A stretch of 13,196 bases of DNA from Pelagophyceae sp. CCMP2097 (Eukaryota; Sar; Pelagophyceae). The notes under the pieces are model-generated. The model did no database searches. It had not been told where the DNA came from and was given only the letters and a program-made list of their open reading frames with translations. Position 1 is the stretch's first letter. Each line of letters starts with the position of its first letter. Made by a program: the position numbers and the translations under genes. Positions 1 through 7,500 of the stretch are shown in pieces. The stretch covers positions 76,317-89,512 of the forward strand of contig MU657286.1 of the NCBI GenBank assembly GCA_026770575.1, written 5' to 3'.

Positions 1-581
1 TGTGTTTACTGCACAGTCTGAGTCTGAATCAAATCGTTCTTATTGAGACAAGGAGAGCTGTGAGCAAGATAAGGTTCGAGTCGCAAGCATCTCGCCGTCG
101 CGCCGCTTGTCGTGATCCGACTCGGCGCGCACGGGGCCGTCGCGAAACACATCGCGCGCCTGCGGTTCGGCCAGTTTTTTTTACATAACCTTTTTGAGAA
201 CAGACGCCCATTTTTGAGGCACCACACCGCGCGAACGACGCGGGTTCCTTTGGACCCTAAGGTTTCTATCGGATGAGCCTCGCCTCCCTAAGCGATGAAG
301 CCCTTAGGATCAAAAGGAACCGCCCCCCGTCCGACGAACGAGGTCCCCAAAGCTACCTTCGGCCTGTGGACTAGCGAGTTTGAACTTCAATGCAAACGGT
401 CTTGCACTTGCAATCCTTGCATCGAATAAAGTCAAAAAGTTGGAATCTGGTAACCGTTCCGAAAACGTGGTTTAGCGATATTTTCGAACCTACTACTAAG
501 GCCATAGGAATCCTAAGTGGTAGTAGTGTGTCAGACTCAAAGTTTTCGAGCAGGGTTAGCGTCCGCTCCGTTTCGACGTCG
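1..581. other. 5' flank with no clear gene, containing two imperfect inverted repeats
   Basis: I see no convincing gene here. The stretch is clearly less GC-rich than the coding region that follows. Positions 243-262 and 302-321 form an imperfect inverted repeat (18 of 20 positions match, arms beginning GGTTCCTTT and ending AAAGGAACC) around a 39-base centre. A second, weaker one lies at 490-526, with arms CTACTAC and GTAGTAG. The reading frame of the downstream MYND gene stays open back to an ATG at 390, so 390-581 could encode a 64-residue extension. Its different base composition and the paralogue's short leader make a 5' untranslated region more likely. Confidence 0.5.
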
Positions 582-1673
582 ATGGAGTGCGTCGTTTGCC
601 TCGAGGCCGGCGGCAAGCACTGCACCAAGTGCAAGTCGCGGCATTACTGCTCCAAAGCTTGTCAATTGGTGGATTGGCAGCAAGGTCACAAGTCCAACTG
701 CCGCCGCTTAGCTGCAGAGTTCCAGGACCGCCTCCTCGAGGAGATGGGCCCTTTGCGGCGCCTCGACCAAAAGGCAAAGGAGGCGCCGGCTATAGTCGAA
801 GGTGTGGAAGGGATTTCTACGAGGCCGAGGGCCGTTTCAACCGAGCGCACGGCAGTGGTCAAAGCCCGCGCTATAAATGACGCCGGCGACTGGCGCGGCA
901 CCTGCGCCATCTGCCTCGACCTTTTACCGCTGGGGGACCGGACGCAGCGGTTTTACGCTTGCTGCTGCAAGAAGATTTGTAAGGAATGTGCCTCTAAATG
1001 CTGGCAGCACGACGAGCGCTGCCCTTTATGCCGCACACCCGCGCGCACTTCAAACGCGGAGTGGGTCCGCAGAGTGCAGAAGCACGTGGACAAAGGGAAT
1101 TCGGAGGCGCAGGCGGCGTTGGGGGACGCGTACAGAGATGGCAACATGGGCCTTTTAAAAAAGTCTGAGAAAGCTGTCGAACTTTACACCAGCGCGGCAA
1201 GGCAAGGCCACCCGGGCGGCCAGAACGCGCTCGGGCACTGCTACGAGCACGGCGAGGGGACCAAGGTGCGTTTATGCATAGGAACTTGCTAGAGGAACTT
1301 GCTATATAGGAACTTGCTATAGGAACTTGCCATCTAGGTCGACTACAAAACGACTTCTTACTGGTACCAGCGCGCGGCGGACCAGGGCTACCCCGACGCG
1401 CAGTGTAATTTGGGCACTGCTTTCTATGGTGGAAAAGGTGTGGAGCAGTCGGATGACGAAGCCGTCAAGTGGTACAGACTCGCTGCCGCACAGGGCTACC
1501 CCGGCGCTTTATACAACCTCGGCGCGTGTCACACCAACGGCCGCGGCGTGCCGCGCGATTACCACGCCGCTTTACGATGCTTTCGGCGCGCGGCAGCAAA
1601 GGGGCACGCGGGGGCGCAGCTGAAAGTGGAGAAGTTCGAAGCGTCGCGCACCTTCCGCGAGGCCAGCAAGTGA
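582..1673 (+). CDS. MYND zinc finger / RING-like / Sel1-repeat protein, two exons (582-1265, 1338-1673)
   Basis: Predicted protein of 339 residues from the ATG at 582. The MYND finger is complete, with spacing C-X2-C-X7-C-X2-C-X5-C-X3-C-X8-H-X3-C, starting two residues after the Met. About 70 residues later comes a RING-like finger (CAIC, then a CCC..C..C cluster, then CPLC) in which the usual His is replaced by Cys. Four Sel1 repeats follow (LGDAYRDG, LGHCYEHGEG, LGTAFYGGKG, LGACHTNGRG), each with the AA..G half. MYND and Sel1 domains are protein-interaction modules and RING fingers often serve ubiquitin transfer; catalytic activity here is not shown. Exon 1 ends ACC AAG and exon 2 starts GTC GAC TAC, giving the Sel1 sequence GTKVDYK. 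Without splicing the frame stops inside the intron. An in-frame ATG at 390 would add 64 residues. The TGA at 1671-1673 ends it after a short charged tail. It is the intact member of a local family with 1674-1914 and 2590-3629. Confidence 0.8.
1266..1337 (+). other. 72-bp intron made of four copies of AGGAACTTGC
   Basis: The donor is AAG|GTGCGT and the acceptor CATCTAG|GTCGAC, phase 0. Between them the intron is almost entirely a tandem array: AGGAACTTGC occurs at 1280-1289, 1293-1302, 1308-1317 and 1321-1330, separated by short AT/AG linkers (start-to-start 13, 15 and 13 bases). Removing it joins two halves of one Sel1 repeat in frame. The paralogue at 2590-3629 has no insertion at the matching point (3298/3299), where GTGAAG runs straight into ATCGACTAC. 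So the intron was either gained in this copy or lost in the other. Confidence 0.8.
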
Positions 1674-1914
1674 CGGTCATTCGGTGGCCCAGTCGGAAGC
1701 CGAAGCTGTGAGTTGGTACCGGCTCGCCGCAGCGCAGGGCGACGCAGACGCACTCTTCAACCTCGGCGACTGTTATACAGACGGCGAAGGCGTGCCGCAG
1801 GATGACGACGAGGCGCAGCGCCTCTTCAAGCGCGCCGCTGCAGAGGGGCACGCCGGCGCTGCGGAGAAGGCGGCAAAGGTCTTGCGGCGCCTTGCGGCGC
1901 GCGCCTCCGGCTGA
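1674..1914 (+). pseudogene. Truncated third copy of the Sel1-repeat C-terminus
   Basis: Immediately after the stop of the MYND gene, another frame reads VAQSEAEAVSWYRLAAAQG and continues through a second Sel1 half (LGDCYTDGEGVPQDDDEA) to ..RLAARASG and a TGA at 1912-1914. This matches the end of the paralogue at 3399-3629 closely (VAQSFDEAVKWYRLATAQG to ..RLEARASG). There is no MYND, RING or first Sel1 repeat, and no ATG before the homology begins; the first possible start is a GTG at 1684. The nucleotide match continues past the stop to about 2004. I read it as the 3' remnant of a tandem duplication. Splicing onto the upstream gene is possible in principle, but I see no suitable donor. Confidence 0.65.
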
Positions 1915-2004
1915 TCCAAGAGGCCGATGCCGCCATGTTGGTGCCACATCGCGAGCGGGGCTCAGTCGCGGCCCCCGCGGCCTCGATTACGACCCGAGAC
2001 TGCG
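1684..2004 (+). repeat. Direct duplication, copy 1 (partner 3399-3714)
   Basis: The segment covers the last Sel1 halves, the TGA stop and about 90 bases of 3' flank. Its partner at 3399-3714 shares the same layout, including the flank motifs TGATCCAAGA, GATGCCGCCATGTTGG and GACCCGAGACTGCG. Homology stops after the last motif in both copies. In the second copy the 13-bp minisatellite starts about 12 bases later; in this copy unrelated GC-rich sequence follows. Because the match crosses the stop codon, this is duplicated DNA, not only protein similarity. Confidence 0.75.
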
Positions 2005-2589
2005 CCGACGGCGGCCGCGCGCTCCTGCGCAAGACCCTCTACATCGAGGTCACGAACAGCATGCTCGCGCGCCTCCGCGCGCTCGACGCGCTCGCCGCGC
2101 AAATGACATTGTAACCCGCAGCATGGAACCGCATGCGGGATCCCGACTTGTGGCCTTTGCGGGCATCGCCGGACTTGTGGCCTTTACGGGCCCTGGAGAG
2201 GCCCCGGGGGGATCATAACTCCAGTCGACGTTCCTCGACGAGGCGGGCGCGCCCGCACGCGCCGCGTACGCCGCCGGCGAGCCGAAGGCCTGAGATAGGG
2301 CCTAGCAGGCAGTGAACCGCTTGGAAGCAGGCAGTGAACCAGGTTCAGATCCTGGCCATGGCAACCTCATAGTAGTAGGCTAAAGAGACCCGGCGTGCGC
2401 ACACACGTCGACATGTCGATCGCGAGAGCCCGCTCCCCGCAGCGCCGCCGCTCACCCCGCCCCCGCCCGTCGCGCCCGAAGCGCTCGGGAGTGCCCGCCC
2501 CCGGTCAGTCGGCCCTCCTTCCGAAATGGCCGAAATCCTGCAGTCGCTTGATGATCTTCGAATTCACTCAGGTCGCCTGCACGATCGCG
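2005..2589. other. Intergenic stretch with short direct repeats
   Basis: No gene is recognised. A 20-base direct repeat (GACTTGTGGCCTTTGCGGGC) sits at 2145-2164 and 2172-2191 with one mismatch. A 14-base one (GCAGGCAGTGAACC) sits at 2305-2318 and 2327-2340 without mismatch. A frame ending at the TAA at 2112-2114 is open from 1806 (59 codons from the ATG at 1935) but has no family resemblance. The frame of the following MYND pseudogene is open back to an ATG at 2395. That would add 65 Arg/Pro-rich residues which look like untranslated leader, not protein. Confidence 0.45.
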
Positions 2590-3629
2590 ATGGCAGACCC
2601 GCTCAAGGCCACAGCCCCGAAGCCCTGCTGCGTCTGCGAAGAGCCGGGCGGCAAGCACTGCACCAAGTGCAAGTCGCGGCACTACTGCTCGAAAAAGTGC
2701 CAGCTCTTAGACTGGAAGGAGCGCGGGCACAAGGAGCAGTGCAGGCAGATGGCCCCCGACTTCTAAGACCGGCTCCTCGACGAGCTCATGCCGGCGAAGA
2801 ATGTCAACGAGGAGCCGCCCATCGTCGAGGACATCGCGCCGGCAGTTGGTTTAAAGGCGGCGGCGCGCTTAACGGCTGTGCGGACGGTTAAGGCGGGCGA
2901 GGCCAGTGCGGTGAAAGACACGCCGGGCTGGCGCGGCACTTGCGCCATCTGTCTGGACTTGCTTCCAATCGACAGTGCCGGACAAACGTTCTCTGCTCGT
3001 GCTGCTGCCAGAGCATTTGCACGGAATGCTCCGACAAGTGCGTCGTGTACGACAAGCGCTGCCCGCTGTGCCGCGAGCCAGCCCCGTCCCAGGCCGAGTT
3101 CCTGCACCAGCTGCAGAAGCACGCGGACAAGGGGAATGCCGAGGCGCAGGTGGAGCTTGGAGACAAGTACCGTGATGGCCATGGTTTTAAGAAAAGCTTG
3201 AAGCGGGCGCTCCAGCTGTACGAGCTCGCTGCGGCGCAAGGACATGCAATAGCTCAGATGCGATGGGAGTGTGTTATGAGTGTGGAAACGGCGTGAAGAT
3301 CGACTACAAGACCGCCGCGCAGTGGTACCGGCGCGCAGCGGAGCAAGGATATCCTATCGCGCAGTACAACCTCGGCTGCAAGCTACAACGGCCAGGGCGT
3401 GGCGCAGTCGTTCGACGAGGCTGTGAAGTGGTACCGGCTTGCCACGGCGCAGGGCAACGCAAACGCGCTCTTCAACCTCGGCGTGTGTTACACAAACGGC
3501 AAGGGCGTGCCGCAGGATCTCCACGAGGCGCTGTGCCTCTTCAAGCGCGCCGCTGCAGAGGGGCACGCCGGCGCTGCGGAGAATGGGGCAGAGATCTCGC
3601 GTCGCCTCGAGGCGCGCGCCTCTGGGTGA
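2590..3629 (+). pseudogene. MYND/RING/Sel1 paralogue broken by one stop and three frameshifts
   Basis: The order of domains is the same as in the gene at 582-1673. The MYND finger is intact (C-X2-C-X7-C-X2-C, then HYCSKKCQLLDW, H-X3-C). At 2764-2766 a TAA stands where the intact copy has the CAG of EFQDRLL, and the frame then continues as DRLLDELMPAK to the RING-like finger. Frame changes occur near 2992 (inside the RING, between AGQTF and CSCCC), at 3258-3262 (start of a Sel1 repeat) and at 3380 (next Sel1 repeat); the last frame runs to a TGA at 3627-3629. The intron of the intact copy is absent. Unless these are assembly errors it is a pseudogene, though the first frame alone could still give a 58-residue MYND-only protein. 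Confidence 0.75.
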
Positions 3630-3714
3630 TCCAAGACCCCGATGCCGCCATGTTGGCGCCAAATCTCCGAGCGGGGCCCGGCCTCCGTGGCCTCGACGGC
3701 GACCCGAGACTGCG
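3399..3714 (+). repeat. Direct duplication, copy 2 (partner 1684-2004)
   Basis: This is the 3' part of the broken paralogue plus its flank, matching 1684-2004 over the coding end, the stop codon and GACCCGAGACTGCG at 3701-3714. A minisatellite array begins soon after, so the edge of the duplication lies close to the edge of the repeat block. Confidence 0.75.
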
Positions 3715-3726
3715 TCACCCGTCGAT

Positions 3727-3945
3727 GGATTCTCGAGGGCCCGTTTCAAGGTATTTTTTCGAGTGGCCGTCTCGAGGGGTCTTTCGAGGGGCCTTTTCGA
3801 GGGGCCTTTTCGAAGGGCCGTCTAAAGGAGCAGTTTCGAGCCCTCTCGAGGAGCCGGCGAACGGGTCCTTGCCTTCGCGAGGGGCCGCCTCGAGTGGCTG
3901 TCCCGAGGGGCCGTCTCAAGGCGCCGTTTGACGAGGGTCTACGTA
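3727..3945. repeat. 13-bp minisatellite, block A (CTCGAGGGGCCGT orientation)
   Basis: Degenerate tandem copies of the 13-bp unit, reading CTCGAGGGGCCGT on the + strand. The block lies between the broken Sel1 gene and the 3' side of the 37-residue-repeat gene. It matches part of block B (5993-6230) in order and detail, including CGTTTCAAGGTATTTTTTCG, GAGGAGCCGGCGAACGGG and a near-identical stretch of about 58 bases beginning GGCGCCGTTTGACGAGGG. It is therefore a copied segment and not an independent array. Confidence 0.75.
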
Positions 3946-3994
3946 GGGCGAGGCCGGTCCGCCCCGGGAGCGAGGCCGCGGGCTTGAGTGGACC

Positions 3995-4205
3995 CCTTGC
4001 GTTCGTTGCCTGTGACGGTTCGGGTTTTCCATTACGGATTTTCAACGCCCGCTATGGCGAACGGCGAACGCCGTGTTCGCTAGCCTCGAACTAGCTCCTG
4101 CGCCTTGAACGTCTCCACCTTGCCCAACGCTACAGCCGCGACGGGGGGCTGCTTCGAGGCCTACTTCCTGACGGTAGCGCCGGCGCTCACGCCCGCAGTT
4201 TTAAC
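3995..4205 (-). pseudogene. Decayed copy of exon 5 of the 37-residue-repeat gene
   Basis: The - strand reads GKVETFKAQEL, then after an 11-base insertion ANTAFAV, with stops and frame changes on both sides. This matches GKVGIFKAQELANTSFAF of exon 5 (6513-6373). The flanking DNA (GGAAAACCCGAACCGTCACA on the - strand) and the adjoining minisatellite also match. It lies beyond the stop codon of the predicted gene, inside the duplicated segment 3731-4205. Nothing suggests that it is still translated. Confidence 0.6.
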
Positions 4206-4368
4206 CGGGCTCGACTGGGCGCTGGAGGAGGCCGCCGAGTAGCGGAGATGATGACGCGTAAACTATGCTTTTGGACTCGCAAGACCTTGTTTCCTGCGTT
4301 GTTCGTGGGTTACCTGTAAACTATTTGTAGTCGGAGGGCCGCGTGGGACAGTTGGAGAGACACGTTTA
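4206..4368. other. 3' flank of the 37-residue-repeat gene
   Basis: Non-repetitive sequence between the predicted stop of the - strand gene and its decayed exon copy. The 3' untranslated region would lie here. I see no clear polyadenylation hexamer on the - strand and no gene on either strand. Confidence 0.35.
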
Positions 4369-4542
4369 CTACGGCGCTTGTATTAGTAGGACGTGATACG
4401 CTTCTTCGATCGCCGCAAAGAGCTCGGGCTCTTCGATGCCCGCCGTGGCGTAGGCCCACCTTGTATTGGAAAGCTCCTGCATTTTGAACGTCGCGATTTT
4501 GGCGGTGGCCTCGACTGCGATGTCTTCGAAGAGGGCGGGAGC
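4369..4542 (-). CDS. Exon 6: last repeat units and stop
   Basis: After the acceptor AATAG the frame reads APALFEDIAVEATAKIATF, then LSNTRWAYATAGIEEPELF, and ends AYHVLLIQAP with TAG (4371-4369) followed at once by TAA. Fifty-seven residues. The Trp and APALF features are kept. The last 10 residues leave the repeat pattern, as expected for a C-terminus. No RAP domain follows. Confidence 0.6.
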   Translation of the reverse strand, partial: APALFEDIAVEATAKIATFKMQELSNTRWAYATAGIEEPELFAAIEEAYHVLLIQAP

Positions 4543-7500
4543 CTATTGCCGCGCTCGACGCGACCAAATCGTCTTGCGAGCCCCCGGCGCTTCGAGGCGA
4601 CCCCTCGCCAAAGGCCCTTCTCCTTTGAGACGGTCAATCGATCCTTTGAGACGATAAATCGAGACGGGAAATCGACAAGGCGCCTCGAGACGGTACTTTG
4701 AGACGCACCCTCGAGACGCACCCTCGAAAAAGTCTCTCGAGAGGGCCCCTCGAAACGGCGCCTTTAGACGGCCCTTGGAGAAGAACCCTCGAGACGGCGC
4801 CTCGGGATGGACCCTTGAGACGGCGCCTCGAGACGACTCGTCAAGAAGGCCCGTCGAAAAGCGCCTCGAAACGTCTCAAGGGGCCATCGTCTCGAGGGGC
4901 CGCCTCGAGGGGTCGTCTTAAGGCGCCGTTTCGAGTGGCCGTCTAAAAGTTTGTTTTCTCGAGAGGAGTTTTTTTCGAGGCGCCGTCTCAAAGCGCTGCC
5001 TCGATATGGCCTCTCGAGACGGCCCCTCGAGAAGGCGCCTCGAGACGGCCCCTCGAGACGACGCTTCGAGACGGCGCCTCGAGACGCCGCCTTTAGACGG
5101 CCCATTGAGACAACTCTTCGAGACGGCAAATTGAAACGGCCCCTCTGGACGGCGCCTCGAGAATACCCCTCGAGACGACTCTTCGAGACGACTCTTCGAA
5201 ACGGCGCCTTTAGACTGTCCCTCGAGAAGGCCCCTCGAGACGGCTCCTCGAAAATGCCCATCGAAACGTCTCGTGAGCCCGTCGTCTCAAGGGCCATCTC
5301 GAGGGGCCGTCGAAAGAGGCCGCCTCGAAGGGCCGTCTAAAGGCCTTTTTTCGAGGGGCCTTTTTCGAGGGGGCGTCCCAAAGGGCTGCCTCGAGAGCTC
5401 CTCGAAATGGCGCGTTTAGACGGCCCCTCGAAACAGCGACTCGATGAGGCCCTCTCGCCGCCCCCGAGACGGCCCCATCGAGATGGCGCCTCGAGAAGGC
5501 GCCTTTAGACGGCCCCTCAAGACGGTGCGTTTGGACAACACCTCGAGAAGAACCCTCGAGACGGCGCCTCGAGACGGCGCCTTTCCATGGCCCCTCGAGA
5601 CGGCGCATCGAGACTACCCCTCGTAAAGGCCCCTCGTCGCGTCTCGAGAGACCGTCTGTCGTCTCGAGGGGCCGTCTCCAGGGACCGTCTTTAGGCCCCG
5701 TTTCGAGTGGCCTTTTAAAAAAAAAGCCGCGTCTCAAGTGGCCGTCGAAAGAGCCTTTGAAGAGGGCCATTTTTTTCGCCTTGAGACGGCCCCTCGAAGC
5801 AGCGCCTCGAAGCTGGCCCCTCGAAGCCGGCTCCGAAGAGACGGCCTCCTCGAGACGGCTTCAAGAAGGGGGCCGTCTAAAGGGGACCCTCACGAGGGGC
5901 CGTCTCGAAAAGCCGTCGAAAGGGACATTTCGAGGGACCGTCTCGAGGGGGCGTTTCAAGGGGCCTTCTCGAGGAGCTTTCTCGAGGAGCTTCCTCGAGG
6001 GCCCGTTTCAAGGTATTTCTTCGAGTGCCTGTCTCGAGGGGCCTTTCGAGGGTTCTTTCGAGGGGCCGTCTCGAGGGGTCGTCTCGAGGGGCCGTCTCGA
6101 GTGGCCGTCGAAAAGGGACCGTCGAAAAGGGCCCTCTCGAGGAGCCGGCGAACGGGGCCTTACCGAGAGGCCGCCTCAAGGGCCGTCTCGAGGGGCCGTC
6201 TTAAGGCGCCGTTTGACGAGGGTCTACGTAGGGCGAGGCCGGTCCGCCCCGGGAGCGAGGCTTGTAGATACCCCGTTTTCCGTCGCCTCGCCTTGATTCG
6301 GTGCACGTCGCCTCTGTGACGGTTCGGGTTTTCCATGCCGGGGTTTTCACGAAAGAGGACGCGGCTTTGCGCGTCGACGCCCGCTTTGGCGAAGGCGAAC
6401 GACGTGTTCGCCAGCTCCTGCGCCTTGAATATCCCCACCTTGCCCGACACTTCAAGCGCGACGCAGGCGAAGAGCGCGGGGGAATCAAAGCGCGCCGTCG
6501 CAAAGGCCCAGACCTATGGGCATTTTGTGGTATTTCAAGGTATTATGTGAGATTATGTGGTATGTCAAGGTATTGTACGGTATTTCGAGGTATTATACGG
6601 TCAACAACGCCCCCGGCGCGCGCCTCCGGATTGCACCCCCTCTGGCTTTGCATCGAGCTTCCGAAGGGTGTGCCTCTGTCGACTCTGTCGGATCAGAGAC
6701 GGACAAGACGTGGCGTTTGCGTCAAAGAGTCAAAAAAAAAAAAACGTCCAAGAGAGGACGCCGTCTCAAACCAAATTGGAAAGCTGCTGCGCATTGAACT
6801 TTGGCAGCTTGGCCGGCGCGTCCGATGCCATGGCCGCAAAGAGTCGCGGCGCGTCGACTTTGGCCTTTGCAAAGGCCCAGGCCGTGTTCGCCAGGTCCTG
6901 CGCGTTGAATTCCGACAAACGTTGATACGACTTGTTGGCGAGCATGTCAAACATCAGCGGCGCTTCCACTTTGGCCTTTGCAAAGGCCCAGAGGACGTTT
7001 GCGAGCTCTTGGGGGTTGAAGTGGTTCGGTCTCCTTCGCACTTCGGCTTGTATCGCAGAGTACAGCGCCGGCGCCTCCATGCCCAAGTTCGAATAAGCCC
7101 ACACCACGTTCGCTAAATGCCGCCCATCAAAGGTATCCACCTTGGCAAACGCGGCATCCGCCATCGCGTCGAAGAGCAGAGGCGCTTGGCAATTGAGACT
7201 GGAAAAGGCCCACGCCAGGTTGGCGAATTCCTGCGGTTTAAACGCGCCCATCTTCGGCACAGCTGCAGCCGCGATGGCCTCGAACAACGATGGGGCTTCG
7301 AAGCCGGCCTTTGCAAAGGCCCATGCCAGGTTGGCCAGGTTTTGAGGTTGGAACGTGCCGATTTGCTTCGTAGCTTCGAGACCAATCGCTTCAAACAACG
7401 CCGGCGCCGCAACGCCCGCCGTCGTAAAGGCCCATGCCAGGTTGGCCAGCTCTTGACCTTTAAAAGTGAGAATCTTCTTCGCCGCTTGCATTGAAACGGC

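Noticed and set aside
2327..2365. Possible tRNA T-arm (CCAGG TTCAGAT CCTGG)
   Set aside because: The stem pairs, but the loop lacks the conserved A and no D or anticodon arm or acceptor stem is found nearby.
2764..2766. TAA read as glutamine (alternative genetic code)
   Set aside because: It aligns with a Gln codon of the intact copy, but the same gene has three frameshifts, which a changed code does not explain. Other predicted genes end at TGA and TAG in expected places.
2992..3380. Small introns at the three frame changes of the second MYND/RING/Sel1 gene
   Set aside because: The coding match resumes within 0-2 bases at each site, leaving no room for an intron.
4084..4242. + strand open frame ending ALTPAVLTGLDWALEEAAE
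   Set aside because: No start codon, opposite to the decayed exon 5 copy, and it begins right after a stop; likely a by-product of GC-rich coding-derived sequence.
5010..5640. CRISPR-like array
   Set aside because: The units are contiguous and degenerate, with no unique spacers, and the sequence is eukaryotic in character.
4698..6319. Many long Arg/Gly/Pro-rich open frames on both strands with SRGRLEGPSRGAV-like or RRPLETAPRDGPS-like repeats
   Set aside because: They follow from a 13-bp unit with few stop triplets. Since 13 is not a multiple of 3, all frames cycle through the same 13-residue pattern. Overlapping frames on both strands cannot all be genes, and the block fits inside a predicted intron.
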